A stretch of 64,000 nucleotides of DNA from Bacteroides sp. (GCA_014801535.1 JAAVEA010000031.1:18299-82298); one strand, 5' to 3'. Shown: positions 9,353 to 19,706, counted from the stretch's first letter. Numbers and translations are program-made. Notes: generated by a model not told the origin, from the sequence alone.

Positions 9353-10765
9353 ATGAACGACACACGCAATACATTCTCCGGACTTGACATTCATGAAACA
9401 ATCGATGGCAAGAATGTTGAGACCGGGAAGATGGCTCCGGCCGAAAGCGCGGTAGCAGCTGTTGCCGCTGCGGCTGAAAGAGCCAAAAAGGCAACGAAAC
9501 CCTCTCGTCCGGACCACTACATATGGGGGATATATATAATGTTCCTTCTGATCAGTGTGGTGGAACTGTTCAGCGCCTCCAGTTCTGAAGTCTCGGCATC
9601 GAACGTATACAGTCCTCTGATTCGCCATGGCATTTTCCTGGTGATCGGCGTCGGAATCGTTCTCGGTCTGCAGAAGACACATTATGTGGTTATGCGGCGG
9701 ATGGCATGGATTGTGGCGATATTTTCTTTAGGACTTCTTGTGCTCTCCTCGGTGATGGGAATCGAAATCAACGGAGCGCAGAGAGCCATACGAATCGCCG
9801 GAATGACAATTCAGCCGGCAGAGATGATAAAGCTGGCCGCAGTGCTCCTCCTGGCCGCGATCCTGTCAAAAAACCAGGCACCCGGCGGAGTGACAAACAG
9901 TGGCGTGATACAATGCGCTATAGTGGTCGTGGTCTTCGGTGCGCTGTTGTGGAGAAACGGTCTGACCAATATGATTCTTCTAATGGGTGTCAGTATAAGC
10001 ATGTTCCTCATTGGTGGAATTCAATGGCGCAAGTTCGGTATAGTAATGCTGGTGTATATGGTCTGCGCAGGAGCCCTTATGATGGTAAAATATATGCGTC
10101 CCGACACATCGCAGTTCGACGAGGTGAAGAAAGAACAGATGATAGCCGGTGCCACCACTTCAAGCGAGAAAGGAGGGGGACGCGCCGACACACATAAAGG
10201 ACGTCTCTCACGCTGGCTCGAGGGCACGAGCCCCGATGACCCCATCGACGACATGAACCGGCAGGTGGTGTTCTCCAATTTCGCGCAAGCCCACGGGGGA
10301 GTGCTTGGTCAGGGACCCGGAAACTCTCGCGAAAGCGCGCGTCTGCCTCTGGCATTCTCCGATTATATATTCTCTATTATAATAGAGGATACCGGATTTG
10401 TGGGAGGCTGCTGTCTGCTGCTTCTATATCTGCTGCTTGTGGCACGCGCCGGAAGAGTGGCGTATAAATGTTCACGTGCATTCCCCGCATTCCTTATAAT
10501 GGGTTGCGCTGTGCTGATTGTGTTTCAGGCTCTGGTTCACATGGCGATCGTGACCGGTCTTTTCCCCGTGTCGGGCCAACCGTTGCCATTCATCTCAAAA
10601 GGTGGAACATCGATACTGGTGATGTCGGCTGCTATAGGGATGATGCTCTCTGTGAGCCGATATGCCGTAACAAGCGGTAACAAACAGGAAATAAAGGCTG
10701 AGATGAAGGCTCTTCCGGAAGATCTTCAGGCAGCCAACATAAGTAACTATACAAACAATGGCTGA
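9353..10765 (+). CDS. ftsW: lipid II polymerase / division protein FtsW (SEDS family)
   Basis: A 470-residue SEDS protein with a hydrophilic N-terminal region of about 55 residues followed by multiple membrane helices. Family segments include INGAQRAIRIAGMTIQPAEMIKL (about residues 139-161), PLAFSDYIFSIIIEDTGFVGG and the C-terminal TGLFPVSGQPLPFISKGGTS. It polymerises glycan strands at the septum together with FtsI. Its 3' end overlaps murG by 8 bp, so the two are translationally coupled. A MurJ-like flippase is not in this window. Confidence 0.95.
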   Translation: MNDTRNTFSGLDIHETIDGKNVETGKMAPAESAVAAVAAAAERAKKATKPSRPDHYIWGIYIMFLLISVVELFSASSSEVSASNVYSPLIRHGIFLVIGVGIVLGLQKTHYVVMRRMAWIVAIFSLGLLVLSSVMGIEINGAQRAIRIAGMTIQPAEMIKLAAVLLLAAILSKNQAPGGVTNSGVIQCAIVVVVFGALLWRNGLTNMILLMGVSISMFLIGGIQWRKFGIVMLVYMVCAGALMMVKYMRPDTSQFDEVKKEQMIAGATTSSEKGGGRADTHKGRLSRWLEGTSPDDPIDDMNRQVVFSNFAQAHGGVLGQGPGNSRESARLPLAFSDYIFSIIIEDTGFVGGCCLLLLYLLLVARAGRVAYKCSRAFPAFLIMGCAVLIVFQALVHMAIVTGLFPVSGQPLPFISKGGTSILVMSAAIGMMLSVSRYAVTSGNKQEIKAEMKALPEDLQAANISNYTNNG

Positions 10766-11861
10766 AAAATATAACATACTTATAAGCGGAGGCGGCACCG
10801 GAGGACATATCTTCCCGGCTTTATCCATTGCCAATGCTCTTAAACGTCGACTCGACTGCAACATCCTCTTTGTTGGCGCAGACAACAGGATGGAAATGGA
10901 GAAAGTGCCGGCAGCGGGCTATGAAATCACAGGACTTCCTGTGGCAGGCTTCAACCGCAAGAATCTCTTGAAGAATGTTCCGGTGCTTTTGAAATTATGG
11001 AAAAGTATCCGAAAAGCGCGTCGGATAGTAAAAGATTTCAAACCTGATATTGCAATCGGGGTGGGAGGTTACGCTTCTGGTCCGACCCTGAAAGCAGCAC
11101 AGAAAGCCGGAGTGCCGACGTTGTTGCAGGAACAGAATTCATATGCCGGAGTCACCAACAAACTTCTTGCCGCAAAGGCAGCCAAAATCTGTGTGGCCTA
11201 CGATGGCATGGAGAGATTCTTTCCGGCCGACAGAATTATAAAGACCGGTAATCCGGTGAGAAAGGATCTTCTGGAAGCAAAAAAAGAGAAAGGGAAGGCA
11301 CGCGACAGTTTCGGCCTGGCCGCTGAAAGACCCACAGTGCTTGTAGTAGGCGGGAGTCTCGGTGCCCGCACTCTCAACGAAAGCATGGAAGCGCGTATAC
11401 GTGAATTTGCAGACCGCGGCATACAGGTTATCTGGCAGACAGGAAAAAACTTCGGCGACAGAGGCCCGAAGGCAGCCAAAGGATTGAAAGGGATAGTAGT
11501 GACTCAGTTCATCACCGACATGGCATCGGCCTACGCAGCAGCTGATCTCGTAGTGTCGCGAGCAGGAGCAAGCTCAATAAGCGAATTGCAGAATCTTGGC
11601 AAGCCATGCATCCTTGTGCCTTCTCCCAACGTAGCTGAAGATCATCAGACCAAAAACGCTCTCGCTCTTGTGGAGCGTGATGCGGCGGTTATGGTGACAG
11701 ATGCCGAAGCTCCCCGGAAACTTGCCGACACGGTAATCTCGCTAATATCAGATAAGGAACGACTGAAAAATATGGGGCACAACATCTCTGAAATGGCATT
11801 GCTCAACAGTGATGAAACAATTGTCGACGAAGTGATGAAAGTGCTCAGAAATCAGCAATAA
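10758..11861 (+). CDS. murG: UDP-N-acetylglucosamine--lipid I GlcNAc transferase MurG
   Basis: A 367-residue GT28 enzyme. The N-terminal loop ILISGGGTGGHIFPALSIA (residues 7-25) and the C-terminal SRAGASSISELQNLGKPCILVPSP are diagnostic. It attaches GlcNAc to lipid I at the inner face of the membrane to make lipid II. Start at 10758 lies inside ftsW (8-bp overlap). Followed by murC after 21 bp. Confidence 0.96.
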   Translation: MAEKYNILISGGGTGGHIFPALSIANALKRRLDCNILFVGADNRMEMEKVPAAGYEITGLPVAGFNRKNLLKNVPVLLKLWKSIRKARRIVKDFKPDIAIGVGGYASGPTLKAAQKAGVPTLLQEQNSYAGVTNKLLAAKAAKICVAYDGMERFFPADRIIKTGNPVRKDLLEAKKEKGKARDSFGLAAERPTVLVVGGSLGARTLNESMEARIREFADRGIQVIWQTGKNFGDRGPKAAKGLKGIVVTQFITDMASAYAAADLVVSRAGASSISELQNLGKPCILVPSPNVAEDHQTKNALALVERDAAVMVTDAEAPRKLADTVISLISDKERLKNMGHNISEMALLNSDETIVDEVMKVLRNQQ

Positions 11862-11882
11862 CCAGAAGAAATATCCGAGACG

Positions 11883-13301
11883 ATGGAAAAAGGATTTAAC
11901 CCATTAAATAACACTGAGGATACAAAACAGAAAAGTCTCTATTTCGTTGGAGCCGGCGGAATCGGAATGGCCAATCTCGTAAGATATTATCTGCGTCACG
12001 GGGCAGCTACAGGGGGCTACGACCGCACCCCTTCCGATCTCACCTCCGCCCTTGAGAAAGAGGGAGCCATACTCACATTCACCGACTCCGAAGACGAGAT
12101 TCCGCAGAAATTCCGGAATCCTGAGAAAACTTTGGTAGTCTACACCCCCGCCGTACCGGAAAGCAACCGTATTTTGAGATGGTTCCGTAAAAACGGTTTC
12201 GAGGTGATCAAACGCGCCGCACTACTCGGAAAAATCACCCGGCATACCGAAGCCATATGCATAGCCGGAAGCCACGGCAAAACCACCACATGCTCAATGA
12301 CAGCCAACATACTCAGAAATTCATCTAAAGGCTGCACAGCTTTTCTTGGAGGAATACTTCGCAACACCGGGAGTAATCTTGTGCTCGACGAGAAGTCTGA
12401 ACTCAGCGTCATTGAAGCAGACGAATATGACCGCTCTTTCCATCACCTCAGCCCTAAAATAGCTGTCGTAACATCAACAGATCCTGATCATCTTGACATA
12501 TACGGAGATAAAGAACACTATCTCGAAGCCTTTTCCATTTTCACATCGCTTATCAGAGAAGGGGGGACTCTGATCACCCACACAGGGCTTGAATATACAC
12601 CCGATGTAAAACCTGGAGTGTCGGTGGAAACCTACAGCGGAGGTTCTGAAGGGGACTGGCATACGGAAAATATACGCTACACCCATGGAAAGATATTCTT
12701 CGATCTCATAGGACCCGGAATAAGGATCAACGATATAGAACCCGGGGTGCCGGTTGAGATAAATGTGGATAACGCTGTGGCCGCAGCAGCGGCAGCCATA
12801 CATGCCGGAGCCACGCCCGAGGAGGTAAAGGAAGGACTTAAGAGTTTCAGAGGCGCACGCAGAAGATTCGAGATCTATCTCGACGGAAGCGAAAGAGAGA
12901 ACGGCCCTGTGCTGATCGATGACTACGCTCATTCGCCTAATGAAGTGAAGGCTTCAATAGAATCTGTCAAGAAACTCTATCCCGGCCGAAAACTGAGTGT
13001 CATCTTCCAACCGCATCTCTATACGCGCACCCGCGATTTCGCAAAGGAATTCGCAGAGGCTCTCTCCGGAGCCGACGAAGTGATAATGCCTGAAATCTAT
13101 CCCGCACGCGAGCTGCCTATTGAAGGAATAACCTCCTCAATCATCCTCGATAACGTAAAAAGCAAAGAAAAAAGCTTTTGCGCGAGAAAAGATTTGTTGA
13201 ATCTGATAAAAAATAGTAATTTTGAAATCTTAATGACATTGGGTGCAGCCGACATAGACCGACTACTCCCCGATATCAAATCGATCCTTGAAAACAAATA
13301 A
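11883..13301 (+). CDS. murC: UDP-N-acetylmuramate--L-alanine ligase MurC
   Basis: A 472-residue Mur ligase. It opens with a glycine-rich nucleotide loop (VGAGGIGMANLVRYYL), has the ATP loop IAGSHGKTTTCSM near residue 128, EADEYDRSFHHL near 179 and DDYAHSPNEVKA near 348. It adds the first amino acid, L-alanine, to UDP-MurNAc. Its TAA stop shares the A with the ATG of ftsQ (13301). Confidence 0.95.
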   Translation: MEKGFNPLNNTEDTKQKSLYFVGAGGIGMANLVRYYLRHGAATGGYDRTPSDLTSALEKEGAILTFTDSEDEIPQKFRNPEKTLVVYTPAVPESNRILRWFRKNGFEVIKRAALLGKITRHTEAICIAGSHGKTTTCSMTANILRNSSKGCTAFLGGILRNTGSNLVLDEKSELSVIEADEYDRSFHHLSPKIAVVTSTDPDHLDIYGDKEHYLEAFSIFTSLIREGGTLITHTGLEYTPDVKPGVSVETYSGGSEGDWHTENIRYTHGKIFFDLIGPGIRINDIEPGVPVEINVDNAVAAAAAAIHAGATPEEVKEGLKSFRGARRRFEIYLDGSERENGPVLIDDYAHSPNEVKASIESVKKLYPGRKLSVIFQPHLYTRTRDFAKEFAEALSGADEVIMPEIYPARELPIEGITSSIILDNVKSKEKSFCARKDLLNLIKNSNFEILMTLGAADIDRLLPDIKSILENK

Positions 13302-14155
13302 TGACAGCGACGGGTAAAACCATAATGAAATGGAGTATTCTGCTACTCCTCTTCGCCTACTGTATCACCATGAGTGTATGGGCAAAGGGGGAGGCAGATC
13401 GTCATGTGTGCGAAGGGATAGATATTGAAGTCAAAGGGAACAGGAATATGGATACTGTGGTGGTGCGCGGTGTGGCCAAAGAGCTCGCGAAATACCCCCA
13501 CCGCTTAAAAGGAGCAAGGCTTAATGAGATAAACACCGTCGAAATAGAAAAATATCTTACAGCACTCAACACTTTTGAAAGTGTGAACTGCATGATTTCG
13601 TCGGGCGGACGTCTGAAAATAGAGATTGTTCCTCTGGTTCCGGTGATGAGAGTCTTCATAGGAAACAAATCATATTACATCAACAAGGATGGAAAACAGA
13701 TTGACTCCAAGGCTGAATTCTATACGGAAGCACCGGTAGTAACCGGCAATTTCAATTCAGAATTTCAACCCAAGGCCATTCTCCCCTTGGTGAAATACAT
13801 TGATAAAGACCCCATGCTCCGAGAACTGGTGTCGATGATCGAAGCCCGAGATGCCAACAATCTGCTGCTTGTGCCCAGAATGTTGGGACATGTGGTGAAT
13901 TTTGGCGACACCACACGACTTCAGGAGAAAAAAGAGGCTCTTCAATTGTTCTATAAGAAAGTTATGCCATATAAGGGATGGGAGGAATATGATACCATCT
14001 CGGTAAAATTCCGCGATCAGGTTGTGGCGACACGACGAATCAAGCCGATTGCACCGGCACCGATTGAAGACAGTGAGGATATTGATCCGGATGAAACAAC
14101 ATTAGGCGACCATCTGAACTCCACAGATGAGGATATAGCAAAAACAGAAGAATAG
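13301..14155 (+). CDS. ftsQ: cell division protein FtsQ
   Basis: A 284-residue bitopic protein: short N-terminus, one hydrophobic helix (WSILLLLFAYCITMSVWA, about residues 11-28), then a periplasmic region that begins with a POTRA-like segment (CEGIDIEVKGNRNMDTV). It continues with a beta-rich FtsQ domain (VPVMRVFIGNKSYYINKDGKQI) and ends in an acidic tail. It links FtsL/B to FtsW/I. It is coupled to murC by a one-base overlap and precedes ftsA by 7 bp. The call rests on topology, POTRA-like sequence and synteny. Confidence 0.9.
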   Translation: MTATGKTIMKWSILLLLFAYCITMSVWAKGEADRHVCEGIDIEVKGNRNMDTVVVRGVAKELAKYPHRLKGARLNEINTVEIEKYLTALNTFESVNCMISSGGRLKIEIVPLVPVMRVFIGNKSYYINKDGKQIDSKAEFYTEAPVVTGNFNSEFQPKAILPLVKYIDKDPMLRELVSMIEARDANNLLLVPRMLGHVVNFGDTTRLQEKKEALQLFYKKVMPYKGWEEYDTISVKFRDQVVATRRIKPIAPAPIEDSEDIDPDETTLGDHLNSTDEDIAKTEE

Positions 14156-14162
14156 ACGGGAT

Positions 14163-15509
14163 ATGAACGAAGATAGATATGTCGCTGCGATTGAGATAAG
14201 CAGTTCAAAGATAATAGGGGTTGTGGGAAAACTGCGACCTACAAACCAGCTCGACATCATAGCTTGTGAGCAGGATCACGGAGTTGAAGGTGTGAGATAC
14301 GGAGTAATACAGAATCTTGAAGATACCTCGCTCCGCATTCAGCATCTGCTCAATAAGCTTCAGCGACGCGCCACGGTGCAGCCGCGCCAGATCACGGGCG
14401 TATACATCGGTCTATCAGGACGCTCACTGCGCTCACTGACCACAGAAGTGAGCAAGAACCTTCCCGACGACACAGAGATAACCCAGGATATAATAGCAGG
14501 CTTACGCGCCCAGGCTCTGAAGACTGCAATCGATAACTCTCTCGAAGTGGTAGATGCCATTCCACGCATTTTTAAGGTGGGGAAAACCGAGACAAGAGCC
14601 CCCAAGGGGATGATCGGCAACAGCATCAAAGCCACCTATGACCTGATTGTCTGCCGCCCGGAACTTAAACGGAATCTCGTCAGAACCCTTCACGATAAGC
14701 TTGGAATACAGATAAACGGGGCGATGGTTACGGCGTTATGCACAGGTCAGCTAATACTCCGCTCCGATGAAAAGAATCTCGGCTGTATGCTCGTCGACAT
14801 GGGAGCCGAAACCACAACGGTCACGATATACAAGGGTGGTCATCTGCGTTATTTCGCTACCCTCCCCCTTGGCGGACGCAACATCACACGTGACATCACA
14901 TCGCTGCATATCCTTGAAGACAAGGCGGAAGACCTGAAAAAGACATCAGGAGATGCGATAGCCCGCGATTCCGTCTCTTCGCTGAATATGAACGGGGTGA
15001 AAATGACCGACGTATCAAATCTCATAGTGGCTCGGGCTGAAGAGATCGTAGCCAATATCATAGAGCAGATAGCCTATGCCGACTTGAAGGAAAAAGATAT
15101 ACCGGGGGGTATAATCTGTATAGGCGGAGGCTCGCAGCTCAGAGGTATACTTGAACTTCTCGGCGACCGAAGCAAACTCTCGGTGCGCCGCGGACAGCTT
15201 CCAAGTTATATCCGTCTTGAAGACAACAGCAAGGCTCCGGCACTTGAAATCATAGAAGTGGCAAGTGTGTTATACACCGGTGCTACAAACAATAATGCCG
15301 AATGTCTTGTAATTCCACAACGTGAGGCGTTGCCCGTAAACGGTGATCCCCATGCGGAAGAAATAGTGGAAGAAGAAGAAAGCCGACGCAAAAGAGGTTC
15401 TGACAAGAAACCCAAGAAGAAAGGACCTTCAATCTTCGACAAATGGAGCAACAAGCTTTCTTCTTTCTTTACAGGCAACGAAGATGATGACGACGACATC
15501 ATCGAATAA
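14163..15509 (+). CDS. ftsA: cell division protein FtsA (actin-like membrane tether of FtsZ)
   Basis: A 448-residue actin-fold ATPase with phosphate-binding segments near the N-terminus (AAIEISSSKIIGVVG) and in the middle (MLVDMGAETTTVTIYKGG), plus the FtsA-specific 1C subdomain. The C-terminus carries a lysine-rich linker, an amphipathic helix SIFDKWSNKLSSFF suited to membrane binding, and a run of aspartates before the end. It anchors FtsZ filaments to the inner membrane. ftsZ starts 24 bp downstream. Confidence 0.95.
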   Translation: MNEDRYVAAIEISSSKIIGVVGKLRPTNQLDIIACEQDHGVEGVRYGVIQNLEDTSLRIQHLLNKLQRRATVQPRQITGVYIGLSGRSLRSLTTEVSKNLPDDTEITQDIIAGLRAQALKTAIDNSLEVVDAIPRIFKVGKTETRAPKGMIGNSIKATYDLIVCRPELKRNLVRTLHDKLGIQINGAMVTALCTGQLILRSDEKNLGCMLVDMGAETTTVTIYKGGHLRYFATLPLGGRNITRDITSLHILEDKAEDLKKTSGDAIARDSVSSLNMNGVKMTDVSNLIVARAEEIVANIIEQIAYADLKEKDIPGGIICIGGGSQLRGILELLGDRSKLSVRRGQLPSYIRLEDNSKAPALEIIEVASVLYTGATNNNAECLVIPQREALPVNGDPHAEEIVEEEESRRKRGSDKKPKKKGPSIFDKWSNKLSSFFTGNEDDDDDIIE

Positions 15510-15533
15510 TTCACTTACTCATCTCCAACACCA

Positions 15534-16928
15534 ATGACAGAAGACTTTACATCAGATATAGATATCCGCGATATCAACGACACCTCCGGCTTCGCCGAGG
15601 AGAGAAACGACGCCATCATAAAGGTGGTGGGCGTAGGTGGTGGCGGCTGCAATGCTGTGAGCTATATGTATAATCTTCAGATTCCACATATCAACTTTGT
15701 TGTATGCAACACCGATAAGCAGAGTCTGGAGATGTCGCCCGTACCTAACAAAATACTTCTCGGTCCGGGGCGCGGAGCGGGAAACAAACCTGAAGTGGGA
15801 AGACAGTATGCTGAAGAATATCAGGATAAGATTGCCGAACTTTTCACCGACAAGACGGAAATGGTCTTCATCACCGCAGGTATGGGTGGCGGAACCGGAA
15901 CGGGAGCAAGCCCGGTCGTGGCAAAAATAGCCAAAGACTCAGGAATGCTTACCATAGGAATTGTGACCGTGCCGTTCCTTTTCGAAGGAGAGAAGAAAAT
16001 TTTAAAAGCGCTTGACGGTGCCAAAGAGATGAAGAAACATGTGGATGCGCTGCTGGTTATCAATAACGAGAACCTCGTAGAGCTCTACAAAGACCTGAAT
16101 TTCTTCAATGCGTTCGGCAAAGCCGATGACACGCTTGCTAATGCAGCCCGCTCAATCTCAGAAATCATTTCCGACCCCTGCTACATCAATGTCGACTTCC
16201 AGGATGTCAAAACCACTCTCAAGGACTCCGGAACTGCAATCATATCCACAGCATACGGCGAAGGCGAACACCGAATTTCCAATGCAATCCAGAATGCACT
16301 GCATTCCCCTTTGCTGAAAACCCATGATATCTACAGTTCCAAGCGACTCCTATTCAAATTCATGTGCTGGAAGGATTCTCCAAATCCGCTGCGCACGGAA
16401 GAGATTTCGGAAATCACGCAATTCACCAATAAGCTGCCATCGAGCATTGATGTGAAATGGGGTATAGGTGATGACCCTTCCTTAGGAGATAAAGTAAAGA
16501 TCACCGTGCTCGCTTCCGGATTTGACGTGACCCTCCGCGAAGGAGAGGAAGACAAACCGGGAGGAAAAGGGAAGATAATAGTCATGGGCAATAATGGCGA
16601 AGACGACAAGAAAGCCCAGGCACAGAAGCAGGAAGAACGTGTGGCCATAGAGGAATATTATGGTGGCGACCGCCTCACAAAACAGGCTCGCGACGCCGAT
16701 AAGCTCCGCTATGCCGTGCTCACTCCATCGATGTTCGATGATTACGAAATCATCGCACGTCTCGAACGCACTCCCGCTTATAACAGACCGACGAACTTCA
16801 ACGAAACTCTCAAGAAATTGAGTGAGGCCACTGTTATGCCCGAATCAAAACCGGAACCAAGAAATGGATACCGTCCAGACAGCTCGTCATCTTCCGGCTC
16901 GAGCGGAGAAAACGTAATAACATTCTGA
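15534..16928 (+). CDS. ftsZ: cell division GTPase FtsZ
   Basis: A 464-residue tubulin homologue. The N-terminal VVGVGGGGCNAVSYM and the tubulin signature GGGTGTGASPVVA near residues 118-130 are both intact, with NNENLVELYKDLNF as the T7-region neighbourhood. A C-terminal domain and a long serine-rich, probably unstructured linker follow; the last residues (ENVITF) form only a short hydrophobic tail. It polymerises into the Z ring at midcell. It is the last division gene of the operon. Confidence 0.97.
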   Translation: MTEDFTSDIDIRDINDTSGFAEERNDAIIKVVGVGGGGCNAVSYMYNLQIPHINFVVCNTDKQSLEMSPVPNKILLGPGRGAGNKPEVGRQYAEEYQDKIAELFTDKTEMVFITAGMGGGTGTGASPVVAKIAKDSGMLTIGIVTVPFLFEGEKKILKALDGAKEMKKHVDALLVINNENLVELYKDLNFFNAFGKADDTLANAARSISEIISDPCYINVDFQDVKTTLKDSGTAIISTAYGEGEHRISNAIQNALHSPLLKTHDIYSSKRLLFKFMCWKDSPNPLRTEEISEITQFTNKLPSSIDVKWGIGDDPSLGDKVKITVLASGFDVTLREGEEDKPGGKGKIIVMGNNGEDDKKAQAQKQEERVAIEEYYGGDRLTKQARDADKLRYAVLTPSMFDDYEIIARLERTPAYNRPTNFNETLKKLSEATVMPESKPEPRNGYRPDSSSSSGSSGENVITF

Positions 16929-16965
16929 TAAATAGAAAACCTACTTACAACCAGAATAAGCATTA

Positions 16966-18681
16966 ATGGAAAATAAATTTTCAATGGTGGCCAAGACATT
17001 TCAGGGTCTTGAAGATGTGCTCCGCGACGAGCTCATCTCCTTGGGTGCTGAAAATGTAGAGATGGGCCGCCGTATGGTTAGCTTCGAAGGCGACCTCGCT
17101 CTTATGTATAAGGCTAATCTCTGCTGCCGCACAGCTCTGAGGATTCTGAAGCCGATTGAAAAATTCACGGCTCATGATCCCGACGAACTGTATGATATCG
17201 TAAGAGATATTCCATGGGAGAAATATATGACTCCCGAAACCACATTCTCTATCGATTCAACCGTCAATAGCGATGAATTCACCCATTCCAAGTTTGTGAC
17301 CTACCGGGTGAAGGATGGAATAGTGGATCACTTCCGCGACCTCACCGGAGAGCGTCCATCGATCAGAGTTACAGGAGCTGACCTGATGCTTAATGTCCAT
17401 ATATTTGAAGACCGCGTCACCATCTCGCTCGATTCAAGCGGAGAACCCCTTTCAAAACGCGGTTATCGTGTGGCACAGACCGAGGCTCCCATTAATGAAG
17501 TGCTGGCCGCCGGAATCATCATGAAAACCGGTTGGAGAGGAGATTGTAATTTTGTAGACCCGATGTGCGGCTCAGGAACATTCCTAATTGAAGCCGCGCT
17601 CATAGCCGGAAATATAAATCCGGGTATATATCGCGAAAATTTCGCCTTTGAAAAATGGACCGATTTCGACAAGGAGCTTTTTGAAGAACTCTACAATGAC
17701 GACAGCGCCGAGCGTGAATTCGATTTCAAGATCTATGGAGGTGACATTGATCCGGAGGCGGTGAGCATAGCCCGCAGGAATATAAAGATGGCGAAAGTGG
17801 ACGATATGGTGGAACTTACCTGCCGTCCGATGCGCGACTGGGTGGATAATCCGGAAGATGGGATCCTTGTCATGAATCCGCCCTACGGAGCAAGACTCAA
17901 ACCCGATGATATGACCGAGCTCTATAAAGGGATCGGTAGCTGCCTTAAAAAGAACTTCCCCGGCTATCATGCATGGATCATCGGCATGAACGATGAGGAT
18001 TTTGCAAATATCGGTCTGAAACCGTCATTGAAGATTCCATTGCTTAACGGAAGCATCGAATGTTCGCTGCGTGAGTATGTGCTCTTCGATGGCTCTTATT
18101 CAGATTTCCGTGCAGAAGGAGGTAAAGTGAGCCATTATGATGAAGAGGATGCGGAGGAGCGCCGTCCACGCAAAATGCGTCATCTTTCAGACGATGAATG
18201 GAAAGCTGAAACCCGGAAGTTCGGACACGGGAAAGAGAGATCGTCAAAAGCCGGTAAAGGAGCAAAGGGTAGTTTTGGAAACGACCGTAGATTTGATAAG
18301 AAAAACAAACCTGCGAGAGCCGAACGCAAACGTTTTGACTCAACTGTAGACATGGATGGCTTCGCAGAACAGGATTTTTCACGTAAAAGCGACAGCCGTA
18401 AGGAAAGACGCTCTTTCGACACAGACCGCAAATTCGGTGGCGATCGTAAACCCGGCGGTGACCGCAGATTTAGCAACGACCGCAAACCGTCCGGAGATCG
18501 TAAATTCAACGATGACCGTAAATTCAGCGATAACCGTAAATTCAGCGGAAAGCGTGATTATAAGAAAATCGAACCGCAAGGACCTAAGATCTCAGCCGAC
18601 AGAGCATATGTATTCTCAGATGTGCCTATGCGCTCACGAAAAAAGAAATATCGCTCTGACGAGGATAGCACAGCCGAATGA
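16966..18681 (+). CDS. THUMP-domain 23S rRNA methyltransferase (RlmL/RlmK-like) with repetitive basic tail
   Basis: A 571-residue protein. An N-terminal ferredoxin-like and THUMP region (about 1-165) binds RNA. A Rossmann methyltransferase domain follows, with the SAM motif DPMCGSGT at 198-205 and the catalytic NPPY at 304-307, which marks base N-methylation; the RlmL-type target would be a guanine of 23S rRNA. After about residue 390 the chain turns into a charged, low-complexity tail with repeated DRKF-type units between about residues 480 and 530. This tail is absent from the basic enzyme core and probably adds RNA affinity. It starts 37 bp after ftsZ and may be read from the dcw transcript. 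Confidence 0.88.
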   Translation: MENKFSMVAKTFQGLEDVLRDELISLGAENVEMGRRMVSFEGDLALMYKANLCCRTALRILKPIEKFTAHDPDELYDIVRDIPWEKYMTPETTFSIDSTVNSDEFTHSKFVTYRVKDGIVDHFRDLTGERPSIRVTGADLMLNVHIFEDRVTISLDSSGEPLSKRGYRVAQTEAPINEVLAAGIIMKTGWRGDCNFVDPMCGSGTFLIEAALIAGNINPGIYRENFAFEKWTDFDKELFEELYNDDSAEREFDFKIYGGDIDPEAVSIARRNIKMAKVDDMVELTCRPMRDWVDNPEDGILVMNPPYGARLKPDDMTELYKGIGSCLKKNFPGYHAWIIGMNDEDFANIGLKPSLKIPLLNGSIECSLREYVLFDGSYSDFRAEGGKVSHYDEEDAEERRPRKMRHLSDDEWKAETRKFGHGKERSSKAGKGAKGSFGNDRRFDKKNKPARAERKRFDSTVDMDGFAEQDFSRKSDSRKERRSFDTDRKFGGDRKPGGDRRFSNDRKPSGDRKFNDDRKFSDNRKFSGKRDYKKIEPQGPKISADRAYVFSDVPMRSRKKKYRSDEDSTAE

Positions 18682-18720
18682 AGTCTCGATTAGGCGACTT
18701 CAAAAAATCAGCAGCAGCCA

Positions 18721-19686
18721 ATGAAGCATAAGACATTAGGAACAGAAGAATTTTTAGGGGCTGTGGTGTTAGCCATAGCCCTTTCAATTATATATTACTT
18801 CTCGGAAGCACACACGGCAAACACCTCAAATCTGGGAGTGTGTCTCCCGTCTCCGAACCTCTGGCCTATTCCGGAACTCTGGTCGTGGGGATTGAATCTC
18901 GCCCTGATCTTAGGCACCGGGATAGCGCTTCATTTCTTCAATAAAGCCTTTTCGGTGATTCAGACCGCCGACATGGTGCTTCCGTCGATGTTTCTGATAC
19001 TGACTGTGAGCAATCCCTGGGCCGATGGAATGCTCGGCTCATCATCGCTTATGGTGGCGATCAACCTCCTCTGTATGTCGACCATATTCACATGCTACAA
19101 ATCCAATAACGCCACTCAGGAGATTTTCGTTGTAGCAACAATGCTCTCTTTAGGAAGTATGTTCCAATATGGATTCATATTCCTTATGCCCGGCTATATA
19201 CTCATAGCAATAATGATGAAATGTTTCCACATCCGTGAATTAGTTTCATTCATTATGGGAATATGCGCCCCTTACTGGATAGCGATAGGAATGGGAATAG
19301 TGCCTTTAGATTCATTCCATTTTCCGGAATTCACAAGTCTATTCAACAGTTTTTCCTCAAAGGGTGATATACTTGTGGGGGGAATAAGCATCGGGCTGAC
19401 AGCACTTGTGGCGATACTTATGGCCCTGAACAATGCTGTGAAACTTTATGCCGGAAACACCCAGAGAAGACTTTACAATAATGCCATAGCCATCATAGGG
19501 TTGGTCTGTGCGGCCGGGATAGCAGTAGATTTCAACAATCTCACCACCTATCTCGCATCGTTCTATCTGGCAGCGGCCGTGCAGATAGCCAACACATTCG
19601 CTCTCTGGAATATAAGAAAAGCCACTCTTTGGCTGGGGATAATAACAGCAATATATGTCATATTGTTCCTGATCATGGTGTTGTAA
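18721..19686 (+). CDS. polytopic membrane protein of unknown function
   Basis: A 321-residue, strongly hydrophobic protein with about eight or nine predicted membrane helices (for example VVLAIALSIIYYFSE at the start and ATLWLGIITAIYVILFLIMVL at the end). No catalytic or transporter motif was recognised. It lies between the rRNA methyltransferase and pdxB, 39 and 20 bp away, on the same strand. Similar integral membrane proteins of unknown function occur widely in Bacteroidota. No function is proposed. Confidence 0.75.
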   Translation: MKHKTLGTEEFLGAVVLAIALSIIYYFSEAHTANTSNLGVCLPSPNLWPIPELWSWGLNLALILGTGIALHFFNKAFSVIQTADMVLPSMFLILTVSNPWADGMLGSSSLMVAINLLCMSTIFTCYKSNNATQEIFVVATMLSLGSMFQYGFIFLMPGYILIAIMMKCFHIRELVSFIMGICAPYWIAIGMGIVPLDSFHFPEFTSLFNSFSSKGDILVGGISIGLTALVAILMALNNAVKLYAGNTQRRLYNNAIAIIGLVCAAGIAVDFNNLTTYLASFYLAAAVQIANTFALWNIRKATLWLGIITAIYVILFLIMVL

Positions 19687-19706
19687 AATAGCTCTACAGA
19701 AATCTC

